A stretch of 64,000 nt of DNA from assembly GCA_020636005.1 (NCBI GenBank), contig JACJYR010000003.1, positions 310,001-374,000 on the forward strand, given 5' to 3'. Shown piece after piece: positions 26,100 to 35,174 of the stretch. The position numbers and the translations under genes were made by a program. This DNA comes from Lewinellaceae bacterium (GTDB lineage: Bacteria; Bacteroidota; Bacteroidia; Chitinophagales; Saprospiraceae). Each line of letters opens with the position of its first letter. Positions within the stretch are counted from its first letter, which is position 1. The notes beneath the pieces are model-generated. The model was given only the letters and a program-made list of their open reading frames with translations. It had not been told where the DNA came from and ran no database searches.

Positions 26100-28583
26100 A
26101 TGACCCTTTCTCCATCGTTGTCCCTTGCTGTGCCGGTTGAAAAAAGTGAAGCAGTCTGCTATCATTGCCGTTTGCCCATTGACGATGGCTCCGGTGTCCA
26201 GGCGGTAAAGTTTGATGACAAAGTATTTTGCTGCGAGGGCTGCAAAACAGTCTTTGAAATTCTGAACGCAAATGATTTGTGTGCTTTCTACGACTTGGAC
26301 CAGCGGCCCGGTATCAGCCTCAAAGGCCGTCGGCAGGCGCACTACGCATGGCTGGACGAGCCTGACCTGCGGGACAAGCTGCTCAATTTTTCAGACGGCA
26401 AACAATCCAGGACGACATTCTACCTGCCTCAAATCCACTGTGCCTCTTGCCTTTGGCTTTTGGAAAATCTTTATAAACTCTCCCCTGGCATCAAGTCTTC
26501 CAAAGTTAATTTCCTCAAAAAAGAGGTCTATATCACGTTTGCCAACGAAACAGTTTCCCTCCGGCAGGTCGTCGAACTGCTGGCTTCGATAGGCTATGCG
26601 CCTGAAATCAACTTGGGTTCATTGGATCAAGCCGTAAAAAAGCCCGTCGCCAAAAGGCTTATCTATCAGCTCGGGCTGGCTGGGTTTGCCTTTGGCAACA
26701 TCATGCTCCTCAGTTTCCCGGAATACCTGGGGCTCGACGCTTCCGATAATTGGTTCCGGCAGTTGTTTGGCTATCTGAACATCCTGCTGGCAACCCCCGT
26801 AGTTTTTTACAGCGGGGGCGATTACCTGAAAGGTGCCTGGCATTCCCTGCGCACCTGGAGTCCCGGCATTGACATCCCCCTTGCCTTGGGAATCACCGTG
26901 CTGTATGCCAGAAGCGTTTTTGAAATAATAACAAGCACTGGAGGAGGCTACCTGGACAGCCTGGCAGGCCTGGTGTTTTTCCTGCTCATCGGCAAATGGT
27001 TCCAGCAGGTGACCTACCACCGCATTTCATTCGACCGGGATTACCGCTCCTACTTTCCGGTGTCCGCCACCCGCATTTTACCGGGGGGCGGCGAAGAGGC
27101 ATCGTCCCTGGACAGCCTCCGGGCCGGCGATACCATCCTCGTCCGGCATGGCGAGCTGATACCCGCCGATGGCATCCTTACAAAAGGAAATGCCAGGGTA
27201 GATTACAGCTTCGTAACGGGCGAAGCGGAACCAGTTGACCGTAACCTCAACGAAAAACTGTATGCAGGCGGCAGGCAGGTAGCCGAGGCTATCGAAATCG
27301 TACTGACCAAAAAAGTTTCCCAAAGCTATCTGACCCAACTTTGGAACGACGATACTTTTAAGAAGGAAAAACTGGAAGGAACCAGCCGCCTTGCCGACCA
27401 GGTGAGCCGCTGGTTCACGCTCATTGTGCTGACAGTGGCTTTTGGCACCCTGGCGTATTGGTGGCCTAAAGATGTCCAGGTGGCCATCAATGCCTTTACG
27501 GCGGTATTGATTATTGCCTGCCCATGTGCTGCTGCGCTGAACGTTCCTTTTACCCTGGGCAATGCCGTGCGTATATTGGCCAGGCTGGGCTTTTACATCA
27601 AGAACACCAATGTCATTGAGGCGCTTCACGGGGTCAAAACGGTAGTTTTTGATAAAACAGGAACGCTCACTTCCTCCAATGGCAACGGCATAGCATACCT
27701 GGGAGAAACGTTGACAAAAACCGAACAGGCAGGTGTTTCGGCCTTGGCCCGGCAGTCCAGTCACCCCCTGAGCAGGCAGTTGGCCGCCCTGGAAAGCCAA
27801 AGCGGGGTAAAGTTGGCAGTTGAAAATTTTGAAGAAAAAACGGGGCAGGGCATTGAGGGCAGGGTAGGGGAAGACCTCCTTCGGCTTGGCTCTCGCTCAT
27901 TCATTCTGCCTGGCAGGGAGGAGAACCTTTCCGAAGAAAAAAAATCTGGCGTCTATCTCGAAATAAATGGCAAGCCCAGAGGGCATTTTATTTTTAACCA
28001 CCATTACCGCCAACAAGTCTGGGACGTTTTGGCTTGGTTCAGGCAGCGATACAAGGTGTTTCTTTTGTCGGGCGACAACGAAGGGGAACAGCATTACCTC
28101 GCACCAAAATTTGGGGCAAATGGCCAGGGGGAAAAGTGCCTGTTCTTCAACCAAAGCCCACACGACAAGCTCGCTTTTGTTAAGAACCTTCAATCTGAAA
28201 GCCAAAAAGTGTTGATGCTGGGCGATGGGCTGAACGATGCCGGGGCACTGCGGCAAAGCGATATCGGTATTGCCGTGTCGGAAGACACGAACAATTTTAC
28301 CCCAGCCTGTGATGCCATACTCGACGCCAGGTATTTTTCAAAACTGCCGGCTTTCCTGGCCTTCGCAAAAAAAAGCATCCATGTTGTTTATGCAGGTTGG
28401 GCATTGGCCGTGGTTTACAACGTCGTAGGTTTGAGCTTTGCCACACAAGGCAACCTTTCTCCTGTGGTAGCCGCCATCCTCATGCCGCTCAGTTCGCTGA
28501 CCATTGTCCTGTTCGGCACCGGCCTGACCACCCTCCTTGCCCCCAAAATGCCTAAAACCTTACTCCCGAACCATAAACCATAA
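26100..28583 (+). CDS. ccoI: Heavy-metal P1B ATPase, CcoI/FixI type (copper supply to cbb3 oxidase)
   Basis: An 827-residue membrane ATPase. The N-terminus has a Cys cluster (C20-x2-C23, C44, C45, C48; FCCEGC), then a heavy-metal-associated domain with IHCASCLWLLENLYKL (C114, C117), the form seen in CcoI/FixI rather than CopA. Transmembrane segments start near 190. The actuator has the motif FVTGEAEPV, the metal site is CPC at 474-476, the phosphorylated Asp is D518 in DKTGTLT, and the hinge is GDGLNDAGAL. CcoI exports copper for assembly of cytochrome cbb3 oxidase. Usual cco genes are absent next to it; a SafE-type gene follows after six bases, then a FixL-like kinase. Upstream sits a Crp-like site. 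The name is by motif and could also fit a CopA2-like exporter. Confidence 0.88.
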   Translation: MTLSPSLSLAVPVEKSEAVCYHCRLPIDDGSGVQAVKFDDKVFCCEGCKTVFEILNANDLCAFYDLDQRPGISLKGRRQAHYAWLDEPDLRDKLLNFSDGKQSRTTFYLPQIHCASCLWLLENLYKLSPGIKSSKVNFLKKEVYITFANETVSLRQVVELLASIGYAPEINLGSLDQAVKKPVAKRLIYQLGLAGFAFGNIMLLSFPEYLGLDASDNWFRQLFGYLNILLATPVVFYSGGDYLKGAWHSLRTWSPGIDIPLALGITVLYARSVFEIITSTGGGYLDSLAGLVFFLLIGKWFQQVTYHRISFDRDYRSYFPVSATRILPGGGEEASSLDSLRAGDTILVRHGELIPADGILTKGNARVDYSFVTGEAEPVDRNLNEKLYAGGRQVAEAIEIVLTKKVSQSYLTQLWNDDTFKKEKLEGTSRLADQVSRWFTLIVLTVAFGTLAYWWPKDVQVAINAFTAVLIIACPCAAALNVPFTLGNAVRILARLGFYIKNTNVIEALHGVKTVVFDKTGTLTSSNGNGIAYLGETLTKTEQAGVSALARQSSHPLSRQLAALESQSGVKLAVENFEEKTGQGIEGRVGEDLLRLGSRSFILPGREENLSEEKKSGVYLEINGKPRGHFIFNHHYRQQVWDVLAWFRQRYKVFLLSGDNEGEQHYLAPKFGANGQGEKCLFFNQSPHDKLAFVKNLQSESQKVLMLGDGLNDAGALRQSDIGIAVSEDTNNFTPACDAILDARYFSKLPAFLAFAKKSIHVVYAGWALAVVYNVVGLSFATQGNLSPVVAAILMPLSSLTIVLFGTGLTTLLAPKMPKTLLPNHKP

Positions 28584-28589
28584 ACCCAA

Positions 28590-29282
28590 ATGTTCCTCCT
28601 TACAGCATTTACCATAGGACTTTTTGGCAGCCTCCACTGCGTTGGCATGTGCGGGCCAATTGCACTGGCGGTCGGAGGGCAGTGTTCGGTAGTCAGTATC
28701 AGGCCCTTGTTGCTCTACAACCTGGGCCGCACGATTACCTACAGTGTGTTGGGCCTGCTCATCGGACTGATAGGAAAGGGGCTTTTCATTGCAGGATTAC
28801 AGCAATCCCTTTCCATTGTGGTCGGCATCATGCTTTTGGCCGTAGCACTGTTTTCTATTAATGTAGAACAAAAAATAGTGAACATACCCTTCATGGCCCG
28901 CCTGCTGTTTTCCCTAAAATCCGGCATGGGAAGGTGGCTGAAAAAACGGGGCGGGACAGGGAGTTTTATGGTGGGAACATTCAACGGATTGTTACCTTGC
29001 GGCTTGGTTTACATGGCAATGGTGGGAGCATTGAGCACCGGCAATTGGTGGACGGGCGCAGCGTACATGGCGCTTTTTGGCCTTGGCACTTTTCCGCTGA
29101 TGCTTTTGACGGGCCTTGCCGGACACCAGATCAGCCTCAAAGCCAGGGCCTTTCTCCAAAAAGCATATCCAATTTTCCTAGTACTTTTCGCCCTGTTGTT
29201 TATTTTCAGGGGGATGAACTTCCAGGTGCCAGGGGATTTCTTTTTTTTGGAGAAAATGGGTGAAATGCCATTGTGCCATTGA
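28590..29282 (+). CDS. SafE/TauE-type (cytochrome biogenesis-like) membrane protein
   Basis: A 230-residue protein of six or so membrane segments. It begins FTIGLFGSLHCVGMCGPIALAV and repeats a related motif at NGLLPCGLVYMAMVGALSTGN, the pair of Cys-containing re-entrant helices shared with the DsbD/CcdA superfamily. In Bacteroidota and Proteobacteria such proteins are encoded with ccoI and cbb3 genes (often labelled sulfite exporter) and are thought to help copper or redox handling during oxidase assembly; transport of sulfite is not supported by the sequence. It starts six bases after the ATPase stop, so translation is probably coupled. A long charged C-terminal tail is absent. Confidence 0.85.
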   Translation: MFLLTAFTIGLFGSLHCVGMCGPIALAVGGQCSVVSIRPLLLYNLGRTITYSVLGLLIGLIGKGLFIAGLQQSLSIVVGIMLLAVALFSINVEQKIVNIPFMARLLFSLKSGMGRWLKKRGGTGSFMVGTFNGLLPCGLVYMAMVGALSTGNWWTGAAYMALFGLGTFPLMLLTGLAGHQISLKARAFLQKAYPIFLVLFALLFIFRGMNFQVPGDFFFLEKMGEMPLCH

Positions 29283-29355
29283 GTTTCGGCAACCGGCTGT
29301 AGGAGCCTGGGTAGAAATTATAAGGAGTGACTACCAATTTCAAGGCAGAGCCAAA

Positions 29356-29379
29356 GTAGCGTCGGCTTTAGCCGGCGAC
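29356..29379. repeat. Short REP-like hairpin
   Basis: AGTAGCGTCGGC, loop TTTA, GCCGGCGAC forms a 7-bp stem including one G-T pair. The leading AGTAGC also opens the larger hairpin at 57726-57784, suggesting a degraded member of the same REP-like family. It lies between the SafE gene and the kinase gene. Confidence 0.35.
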
Positions 29380-29452
29380 ACAGCCCTCCGCTATTGAAAG
29401 CCACTCAAATTAAATCGCCCCAGGGCAAACTATTCTAACAAAACGACCAGTA

Positions 29453-30763
29453 TTGGAGAAACACATAACATATTCAGGTTTGGACGAAGCCGCCGCCTAT
29501 TTGAATGCCATCTTTGAGACGGCCACGGATGCTATTATCACGATTACGGAAAGGGGGGTCGTTGAATCCATGAACCCAGCGGCGGAGGTTTTATTTGGCT
29601 ATACGGCGGCGGAGTTGGTGGGGGAAAAAATCAATACCATAATGTCTTCCCCCCACCGGGAAAAACACGATCAGTACCTCTCCCATTTTATCGAAACACG
29701 GGAAGCAAAAATCATCGGCATTGGCAGGGAGGTGATCGGAAGGCACAAAAACGGAATGCTTATCCCGGTGCGCCTGGCTGTGAGCGAAACCATCGTGAAT
29801 GGAAGGCGTTTTTTTACCGGTATCCTGCATGATTTGTCGTCCATAAAGGCAGCGGAAGAAGAAATCCGGCAGTTGAACCAGGAACTGGAACTTAAAGTGG
29901 AAGAACGGACACTTGAACTGGAACTGGCTGTCAACCAACTGCTGGCCGCCAACCAGAAGTTGTCTTTAGAAGTGAAAGAAAGAAAACAGGCGGAAGCCGC
30001 ACTGCTGAAAAGCGAAACCGAACTGCGGGAATCCCTGGAAAAGGAAAAAGAGTTGTCTCAACTCAAATCCAGGTTTGTCACCATGGCCTCCCACGAATTC
30101 CGCACCCCTTTGAGCACCATTCTTTCATCTGCTGATCTCATTGATGCCTACACCAAGAACACCCCGGATGATAAGCGCTTGAAACACGTAAAGCGCATCC
30201 AGTCGGCGGTGGGTAGCCTGACCAATATCCTGGACGACTTCCTCTCACTGGCAAAACTGGAGGAGGACAGGGTGCAACTGCAGCCGAGCCATTTCTCCCT
30301 GCGGGAATTTTGTGATGAAATCGAGGAAGAGTTTAAAAGCCTTTTGAAGCCCGGGCAGGAAATGAGGCACCCCGATGGTGTGGAAGACAAGCTTATTTAT
30401 TTGGACAAAACAATTTTGAAAAACATCCTCTACAACCTCGTCGGCAATGCCATCAAGTATTCAGCAGCCGATAAGCCGATTGACTGTTTTGTGAAACACG
30501 AAGACGGATGGCTGACTCTTAAAGTAAAAGATAACGGCATCGGGATACCAGCGGAAGACCAGCAGCATCTTTTCACCCGTTTTTTCCGGGCCAACAATGC
30601 TATGAACATCCAGGGTACCGGGCTGGGGCTGAACATCGTTCGCCGTTACCTTCGGCTGATGAAGGGGGAAATCACTTTCAAAAGCCAGGAAGGGGTGGGT
30701 TCCATTTTTACGGTAAGAATACCCCTGGAGGATGTACCATCCGTAGATGAAGATAAGATTTAG
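29453..30763 (+). CDS. FixL-like PAS histidine kinase with haem-ligand signature (predicted O2 sensor)
   Basis: A 436-residue kinase without membrane segments. The start is the TTG at 29453; the frame has a stop at 29411 and no ATG until deep inside the PAS domain. PAS spans about 15-130. Aligned without gaps to Bradyrhizobium FixL it keeps the proximal haem His (H200 as H72, in KHDQYL), Tyr203 as Y75, Ile215 as I87, the distal Arg220 as R92 (IIGIGREV), Leu236 as L108 and a Val for Ile238. R206 is replaced by His. A coiled coil (135-205) leads to the H-box (H214 in ASHEFRTP), N-box near 332, DNGIGIP and GTGLGL. It likely phosphorylates the adjacent receiver-Crp protein according to oxygen level. 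The haem role is inferred from the residues, not shown. Confidence 0.87.
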   Translation: MEKHITYSGLDEAAAYLNAIFETATDAIITITERGVVESMNPAAEVLFGYTAAELVGEKINTIMSSPHREKHDQYLSHFIETREAKIIGIGREVIGRHKNGMLIPVRLAVSETIVNGRRFFTGILHDLSSIKAAEEEIRQLNQELELKVEERTLELELAVNQLLAANQKLSLEVKERKQAEAALLKSETELRESLEKEKELSQLKSRFVTMASHEFRTPLSTILSSADLIDAYTKNTPDDKRLKHVKRIQSAVGSLTNILDDFLSLAKLEEDRVQLQPSHFSLREFCDEIEEEFKSLLKPGQEMRHPDGVEDKLIYLDKTILKNILYNLVGNAIKYSAADKPIDCFVKHEDGWLTLKVKDNGIGIPAEDQQHLFTRFFRANNAMNIQGTGLGLNIVRRYLRLMKGEITFKSQEGVGSIFTVRIPLEDVPSVDEDKI

Positions 30764-30927
30764 TTGGATTTGGCCGGATTGGCCGACATCGGTTGGGCCA
30801 AACAGTTTGGCCTGTCAATAAGCAGAGGCTAAGAGCGGGAAGTGAGGTTGTAACACTTTGTATGTCAATAGATTGGTGTTCAGCTTTTGCTTGCAGCCAA
30901 AATTGCCTCAATAAAATTAATACCACC

Positions 30928-31977
30928 ATGAAAAAGGTACTTGTTATAGAGGATATGCCCGATGTACGGGAAAATATCCAGGAACTGTTGGAGATTTCGG
31001 GCTATGAGGTGTGTGGCGCAGCCGACGGCGCCGAGGGGGTTGACAAAGCCCTCGACGAACGCCCCGACCTCATCCTGTGCGATGTAATGATGCCCCGCCT
31101 GGATGGGTTTGCCGTGCTCAACATTCTGAGCAAGCGCCCCGAGACAGCCGACATCCCCTTTGTTTTCCTCACTGCCAAAACAGAAAAGGAAGACTTCCGC
31201 AAAGGCATGGACCTGGGGGCCGATGATTACCTGACCAAACCTTTCACGGTAGAGGATTTGCTGAACGTGGTCGAAACCCGCCTGAAAAAAAGCGAACGCC
31301 TGAAAAAATTTAATAAGTCTGAGGAAGGGTTGAGCGCTTTTATCAACGAAGCCCGGGGTTACGAAGAGCTGAAAAAGCTCTCCAGCGACCGCCGTAAAAA
31401 GTCGTACAAAAAGCGGGATTTGATCTTCGAGGAAGGCGATATTCCACGTTATTTGTACCTCATCAACAAAGGCCAGGTCAAGATTTTCAAGACCAACGAT
31501 ATTGGCAAGGAATACATCATCAACATCAGGAGCGAGGGCGAGTTTTTCGGCTACACCGCCTTGCTGAAGGACGAGCCTTACAGTTTTTCGGCAGCGGCCC
31601 TCGAAGGGGTTGAATTGAGCCTGGTGCCCAAGGATGATTTCCTGAAACTCGTCCACGCCAACCGGGACGTTTCTACCCGCCTCATCAAAATGCTGGCAGA
31701 CAATGTGGCCGAAAAAGAGGCCCAACTGCTCAGCCTCGCCTATAATTCCGTTCGTAAACGGGTCGCACAGGCCATCCTGTTGTTGCAGGATCGCTACCAG
31801 AAAGAGGGCAAAGAAGATATCCAAATCCTGCGGGAAGACCTCGCCCACATCGTCGGCACCGCCAAGGAAAGTGTCATCCGCATGTTGACTGAGTTCAAGG
31901 ACGACGGTTTCATCGAAATCAACGACGGCATTATCCGCATTTTAGACCGCAGGAAACTTGAGAATTTGCCGACTTGA
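30928..31977 (+). CDS. Response regulator receiver fused to Crp/Fnr-type DNA-binding regulator
   Basis: A 349-residue cytoplasmic regulator starting MKKVLVIEDMPDVREN; an open extension of 45 codons upstream is not credible. Residues 1-122 are a CheY-like receiver with E8/D9, phospho-acceptor D52 (LCDVMMPRLDG), T82 and K104. A linker of about 35 residues follows, then a cyclic-nucleotide-binding-like beta roll at about 160-255 (FEEGDIPRYLYLINKGQVKIF, GEFFGYTALL). A dimer helix and a Crp-type helix-turn-helix (about 275-345) with recognition helix TAKESVIRML come last. E314 and R318 correspond to Crp Glu181 and Arg185, which read TGA half-sites. The Arg of true cAMP sites is not evident, so phosphorylation rather than cAMP is the probable signal. 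The partner kinase lies 164 bases upstream. Confidence 0.93.
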   Translation: MKKVLVIEDMPDVRENIQELLEISGYEVCGAADGAEGVDKALDERPDLILCDVMMPRLDGFAVLNILSKRPETADIPFVFLTAKTEKEDFRKGMDLGADDYLTKPFTVEDLLNVVETRLKKSERLKKFNKSEEGLSAFINEARGYEELKKLSSDRRKKSYKKRDLIFEEGDIPRYLYLINKGQVKIFKTNDIGKEYIINIRSEGEFFGYTALLKDEPYSFSAAALEGVELSLVPKDDFLKLVHANRDVSTRLIKMLADNVAEKEAQLLSLAYNSVRKRVAQAILLLQDRYQKEGKEDIQILREDLAHIVGTAKESVIRMLTEFKDDGFIEINDGIIRILDRRKLENLPT

Positions 31978-32018
31978 GCCGTTCCCGGCTGGCAGTCCGC
32001 ATTCCAAACACTACCGAC

Positions 32019-32026
32019 TAACTTTG
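32019..32026 (+). promoter_or_regulatory. Candidate -7 promoter element upstream of a Nudix gene
   Basis: TAACTTTG followed by GCGGCG matches TAnnTTTG and lies 145 bases before the Nudix ATG. A second weaker candidate (TACATTTTGG) is at about 32071. The choice between them is open. Confidence 0.35.
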
Positions 32027-32170
32027 GCGGCGATTTTGCGTTAAAAGGAATTTCCTGTTTTTACATTTTGGTAAAATCCGGTGTTTATGGCCTAAGCATC
32101 TTGGGTTGTTGAAACCAACATCCAAATACACTTAAACACCAAAGCACCAAAACAAACCTATTTTCCCGGC

Positions 32171-32719
32171 ATGGAAAATCCTTGGAAAACGCTGAACGTC
32201 AACGAAGTATATGACAACCCCTGGATCAAGGTGACCCACCGGGAAGTCATAACCCCCGCCGGCACACCGGGCATTTACGGCCTTGTCCATTTTAAAAACA
32301 TTGCCATCGCCATCGTCCCGATAGATGACGATGGCTATACCTGGCTGGTGGGGCAGTACCGCTACACCATCGGTAAGTATAGTTGGGAAGTGCCCGAGGG
32401 CGGCGGCAGGCACGACATCTCGCCTTTGGAGTCGGCCCAAAGGGAGCTGCAGGAAGAAACCGGCATGACGGCTGCCACCTGGATCGAGGCGGGCGAACTG
32501 CACCTTTCCAACTCCGTTACCGACGAGCGGGGCTTGATTTTCGTGGCAAAAGACCTTTCCTTTGGGGAGGCAAACCCCGAGGAAACAGAGCTTCTGGAAA
32601 TCAGGAAAGTACATTTCAGCGAGGCCGTCGAAATGGTGCTCAACGGCGAGATTACGGATGCCTTTGCTGTCATTTCGATATTGAAAGTGAAGCTGCTGAT
32701 GGAACGGGGGCTGGTTTGA
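32171..32719 (+). CDS. Nudix hydrolase, ADP-sugar/ADP-ribose pyrophosphatase type
   Basis: A 182-residue cytoplasmic Nudix enzyme. The Nudix helix reads EGGGRHDISPLESAQRELQEETGM, with the metal-binding REL-x-EE-x-G intact; an Ile occupies the position of the first consensus Glu, as in several ADP-sugar pyrophosphatases. A WLVGQYRYTIGKYSWEVPEGGG strand precedes it, characteristic of the ADP-ribose subfamily, and a short C-terminal helix follows. It likely hydrolyses ADP-ribose or ADP-sugars to AMP. No operon is evident; the next gene begins 199 bases later. Confidence 0.88.
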   Translation: MENPWKTLNVNEVYDNPWIKVTHREVITPAGTPGIYGLVHFKNIAIAIVPIDDDGYTWLVGQYRYTIGKYSWEVPEGGGRHDISPLESAQRELQEETGMTAATWIEAGELHLSNSVTDERGLIFVAKDLSFGEANPEETELLEIRKVHFSEAVEMVLNGEITDAFAVISILKVKLLMERGLV

Positions 32720-32918
32720 AAATTCCGGGCGTTGCCGCATTACCTATTTGTAAATGATGGCTAAAAAAAAAACTTTTCGGCAGCACGAATTGACGTTCAA
32801 AGCTTTGCAGCAGTTTTTGAGATGACTGTATCTTTTTGCCTGCGATAGGCTGAATTTTCCGCTGACAGGTTGAAAGGCAAAAAGGTGTGCTCTCAAACCC
32901 ATTTGACAAATTACCAGG

Positions 32919-35174
32919 ATGAAAATAGTACACTTGGCAATCCTTCCTTTACTGGCCCTTGCAGCCATTTCCCTTTTTTCATTTTTTCATAAAGAACCCC
33001 GAAAAGACTGGGATCCTGATGCAGGCGTTGTTGTGCCCTTTAGCCAGGCTGCTACTGTTTTCGCCTCCTCCAATCCTTCCCAAGCCCTTAATGTGGTTGA
33101 TGGCGATGAGCAAACTGCATGGATGTCGAATGCGCCACTTCCGGAAGGTTTTATTGGCAACAAAGACCAAAATAGTTTGCTGGGCCAGGCTGAAATGTTT
33201 TGTACCACCCATCAATCCGCTTCCCTTAAAAATGCTACGGATGGCAACCTGTCAACGGTTTCCAGCTTCCCGAAGAAGGGAAATGAATGCCAGGTTGTAT
33301 TTGACTTTAAAGGGGAAATTCCGCTGTATTCCATTTCCCTCAAATGCCAGGTTCAATCCGAACTTAAGCTCCGTGTTTTGCAAAAAGGCAACGGTGAATG
33401 GCTGGAAATTGGCCATTACACAAGTGGTGAAAACTACAGCCTGAAAAGGATTGAAATACCGGGCGGGCACGCTGCGGCCATTTCCCTGGCTTCCCCTTCC
33501 GGCTTCGACGTCTTTGAAATAGCCGGCCTCGCCACCTTGCCCAAAGAGTTTGTCATATTGGATTTTGGGGAAACAAAACCTGTCGGCGTAGTACAAACGA
33601 GACACTGGGCAGGGGATGGCACTGCGGCAGGTTCCAAGCTTTTCCTGAGCGAAAACAAGCAGGATTGGGTAGAAATCTCCACCCTCGACCCCAGTGCCGT
33701 CCAGGCTGTTATCACCAATGTAGAACCTCCAATAAATGCCCGCTACCTTAAGATTGAACATACGCTCAATGCAAGGGACTGGAACAAGGTCTTTGTCTGG
33801 GAAGTGAAAGCGTACGACCAATTTGGCCCATACGGCCCCCGGCCCCCGGCCAGCGCCGGCCACACCAAGATCAAAGACCTGCTCGGCGTGAACGGGTATT
33901 GGAGCTGGGGCACCGACCAATATTCCGACCTGCTGGCACCGGACGGCGGGCCTTACCGCTACAAGCCTGTGGCCAGCCATGCGAGGAATTACCACGACAT
34001 GACCTGGGACATAGCATCTCCCTCCGATCAAATTGATTATGATGAAATGGCGGCTGGGAAGGGCACACCGGCCAAGTCCTGGCTCAATTGGGACAGGGAA
34101 TACAAAGCCTGGCACGATGCGGGGCTGACCATTCAGGCCAGCCTTCAATTTTTTCGTTTCCTGCCGGAAGACTGGAAAAACCCGCAAGCCGACGCCCGTG
34201 CCTACGCAAAAGCTTTTGTGGCCCATTTTGGCCCCAAGAAGGGCAACGGCCTGGTCTGTTCCATCGAAGTGGGCAACGAACCCTGGCGGTATCCTTCCCG
34301 GGTGTACCAGCAAATCTTACAGGGCATGATCAGCGGTGCAAAGGAGGCCGATCCCTTTGTGGAGGTCTTCCCCTGTGCCTTGCAGGCCGCCGATCCTTCC
34401 ATGGAAAAATCGGATGTTTTCAAAAATTACATCGGGGCGAGGATTTCCAAAGCAGCCGCCGAACAACTGGACGGCATCAATATCCACGCCTACAGTTATG
34501 CCCCGGCCCAAAATGGCCAAAGAAAAGCCGTCCATCCGGAACACCCCAACTCGACTTTTTGGGAAATCCTGAACGCCGTGCGCTGGCGGGATCAGAACAT
34601 GCCCGGTAAAAAAATATACCTCTCGGAATGGGGATGGGATCACGACGGGGGAGGGGAGGACTGTACCCATGACGAATGCGTCAGCGAGGAGGCTGCCGCA
34701 TGTTATGCCGTGCGGGGCGCCCTCATTGCCCTGCGAATGGGCATTGACCGTGCCACCTGGTTTTTCTATGCCAACGAAAAACGTCCCAGTTCTTTGTACA
34801 CCCGCTCCGGCCTGACGGGGTCAGTTGAAAAGGGTTTTGCCAAAAAACAATCTTTCAAAGCCCTTGAATCTTTGGTGGCGCAGGTGGGCAACAAGTATTT
34901 TTTGAAAACCGTGCGGGAAGACGAAAGGGGATGGATTTACCTCCTGGGCAATGCGGACGGCACGCCCACCCACCTCGTCGCCTGGAGGCCGGTGGACGGC
35001 GATAACGACGCTTCGTCCACGGTTACCTGGAAGACCGCTGCTAAGCCCGTTGCATGTTTTTGGCTGGACGGGTCAGGTGGGAAAAATACCCCTCCCATGC
35101 CAAAAATTCCAACCACTGGGACATGGGAGCTTCAGCTTTCAGCCAGGCCTCTGTTGATCTCCCTTGAGCCTTAG
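32919..35174 (+). CDS. Secreted glycoside hydrolase with two N-terminal discoidin-like domains
   Basis: A 751-residue exported protein. A hydrophobic signal or anchor spans about 1-25 (MKIVHLAILPLLALAAISLFS). Residues about 40-200 and 205-315 are beta-rich discoidin (F5/8 type C)-like modules; the second contains VQTRHWAGDGTAAGSKLFLSENKQDW and ARYLKIEHTLNARDW. From about 318 a TIM-barrel glycoside hydrolase starts (LLGVNGYWSWGTDQYSD). The probable acid/base is Glu454 in EVGNEPWRYPSRV, the probable nucleophile Glu570 in YLSEWGWDHDGGG, a clan GH-A spacing. An odd Cys-rich insert (GGEDCTHDECVSEEAAAC) follows the nucleophile. The family (GH5/39/other) and the polysaccharide are not determinable here. 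Confidence 0.8.
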   Translation: MKIVHLAILPLLALAAISLFSFFHKEPRKDWDPDAGVVVPFSQAATVFASSNPSQALNVVDGDEQTAWMSNAPLPEGFIGNKDQNSLLGQAEMFCTTHQSASLKNATDGNLSTVSSFPKKGNECQVVFDFKGEIPLYSISLKCQVQSELKLRVLQKGNGEWLEIGHYTSGENYSLKRIEIPGGHAAAISLASPSGFDVFEIAGLATLPKEFVILDFGETKPVGVVQTRHWAGDGTAAGSKLFLSENKQDWVEISTLDPSAVQAVITNVEPPINARYLKIEHTLNARDWNKVFVWEVKAYDQFGPYGPRPPASAGHTKIKDLLGVNGYWSWGTDQYSDLLAPDGGPYRYKPVASHARNYHDMTWDIASPSDQIDYDEMAAGKGTPAKSWLNWDREYKAWHDAGLTIQASLQFFRFLPEDWKNPQADARAYAKAFVAHFGPKKGNGLVCSIEVGNEPWRYPSRVYQQILQGMISGAKEADPFVEVFPCALQAADPSMEKSDVFKNYIGARISKAAAEQLDGINIHAYSYAPAQNGQRKAVHPEHPNSTFWEILNAVRWRDQNMPGKKIYLSEWGWDHDGGGEDCTHDECVSEEAAACYAVRGALIALRMGIDRATWFFYANEKRPSSLYTRSGLTGSVEKGFAKKQSFKALESLVAQVGNKYFLKTVREDERGWIYLLGNADGTPTHLVAWRPVDGDNDASSTVTWKTAAKPVACFWLDGSGGKNTPPMPKIPTTGTWELQLSARPLLISLEP

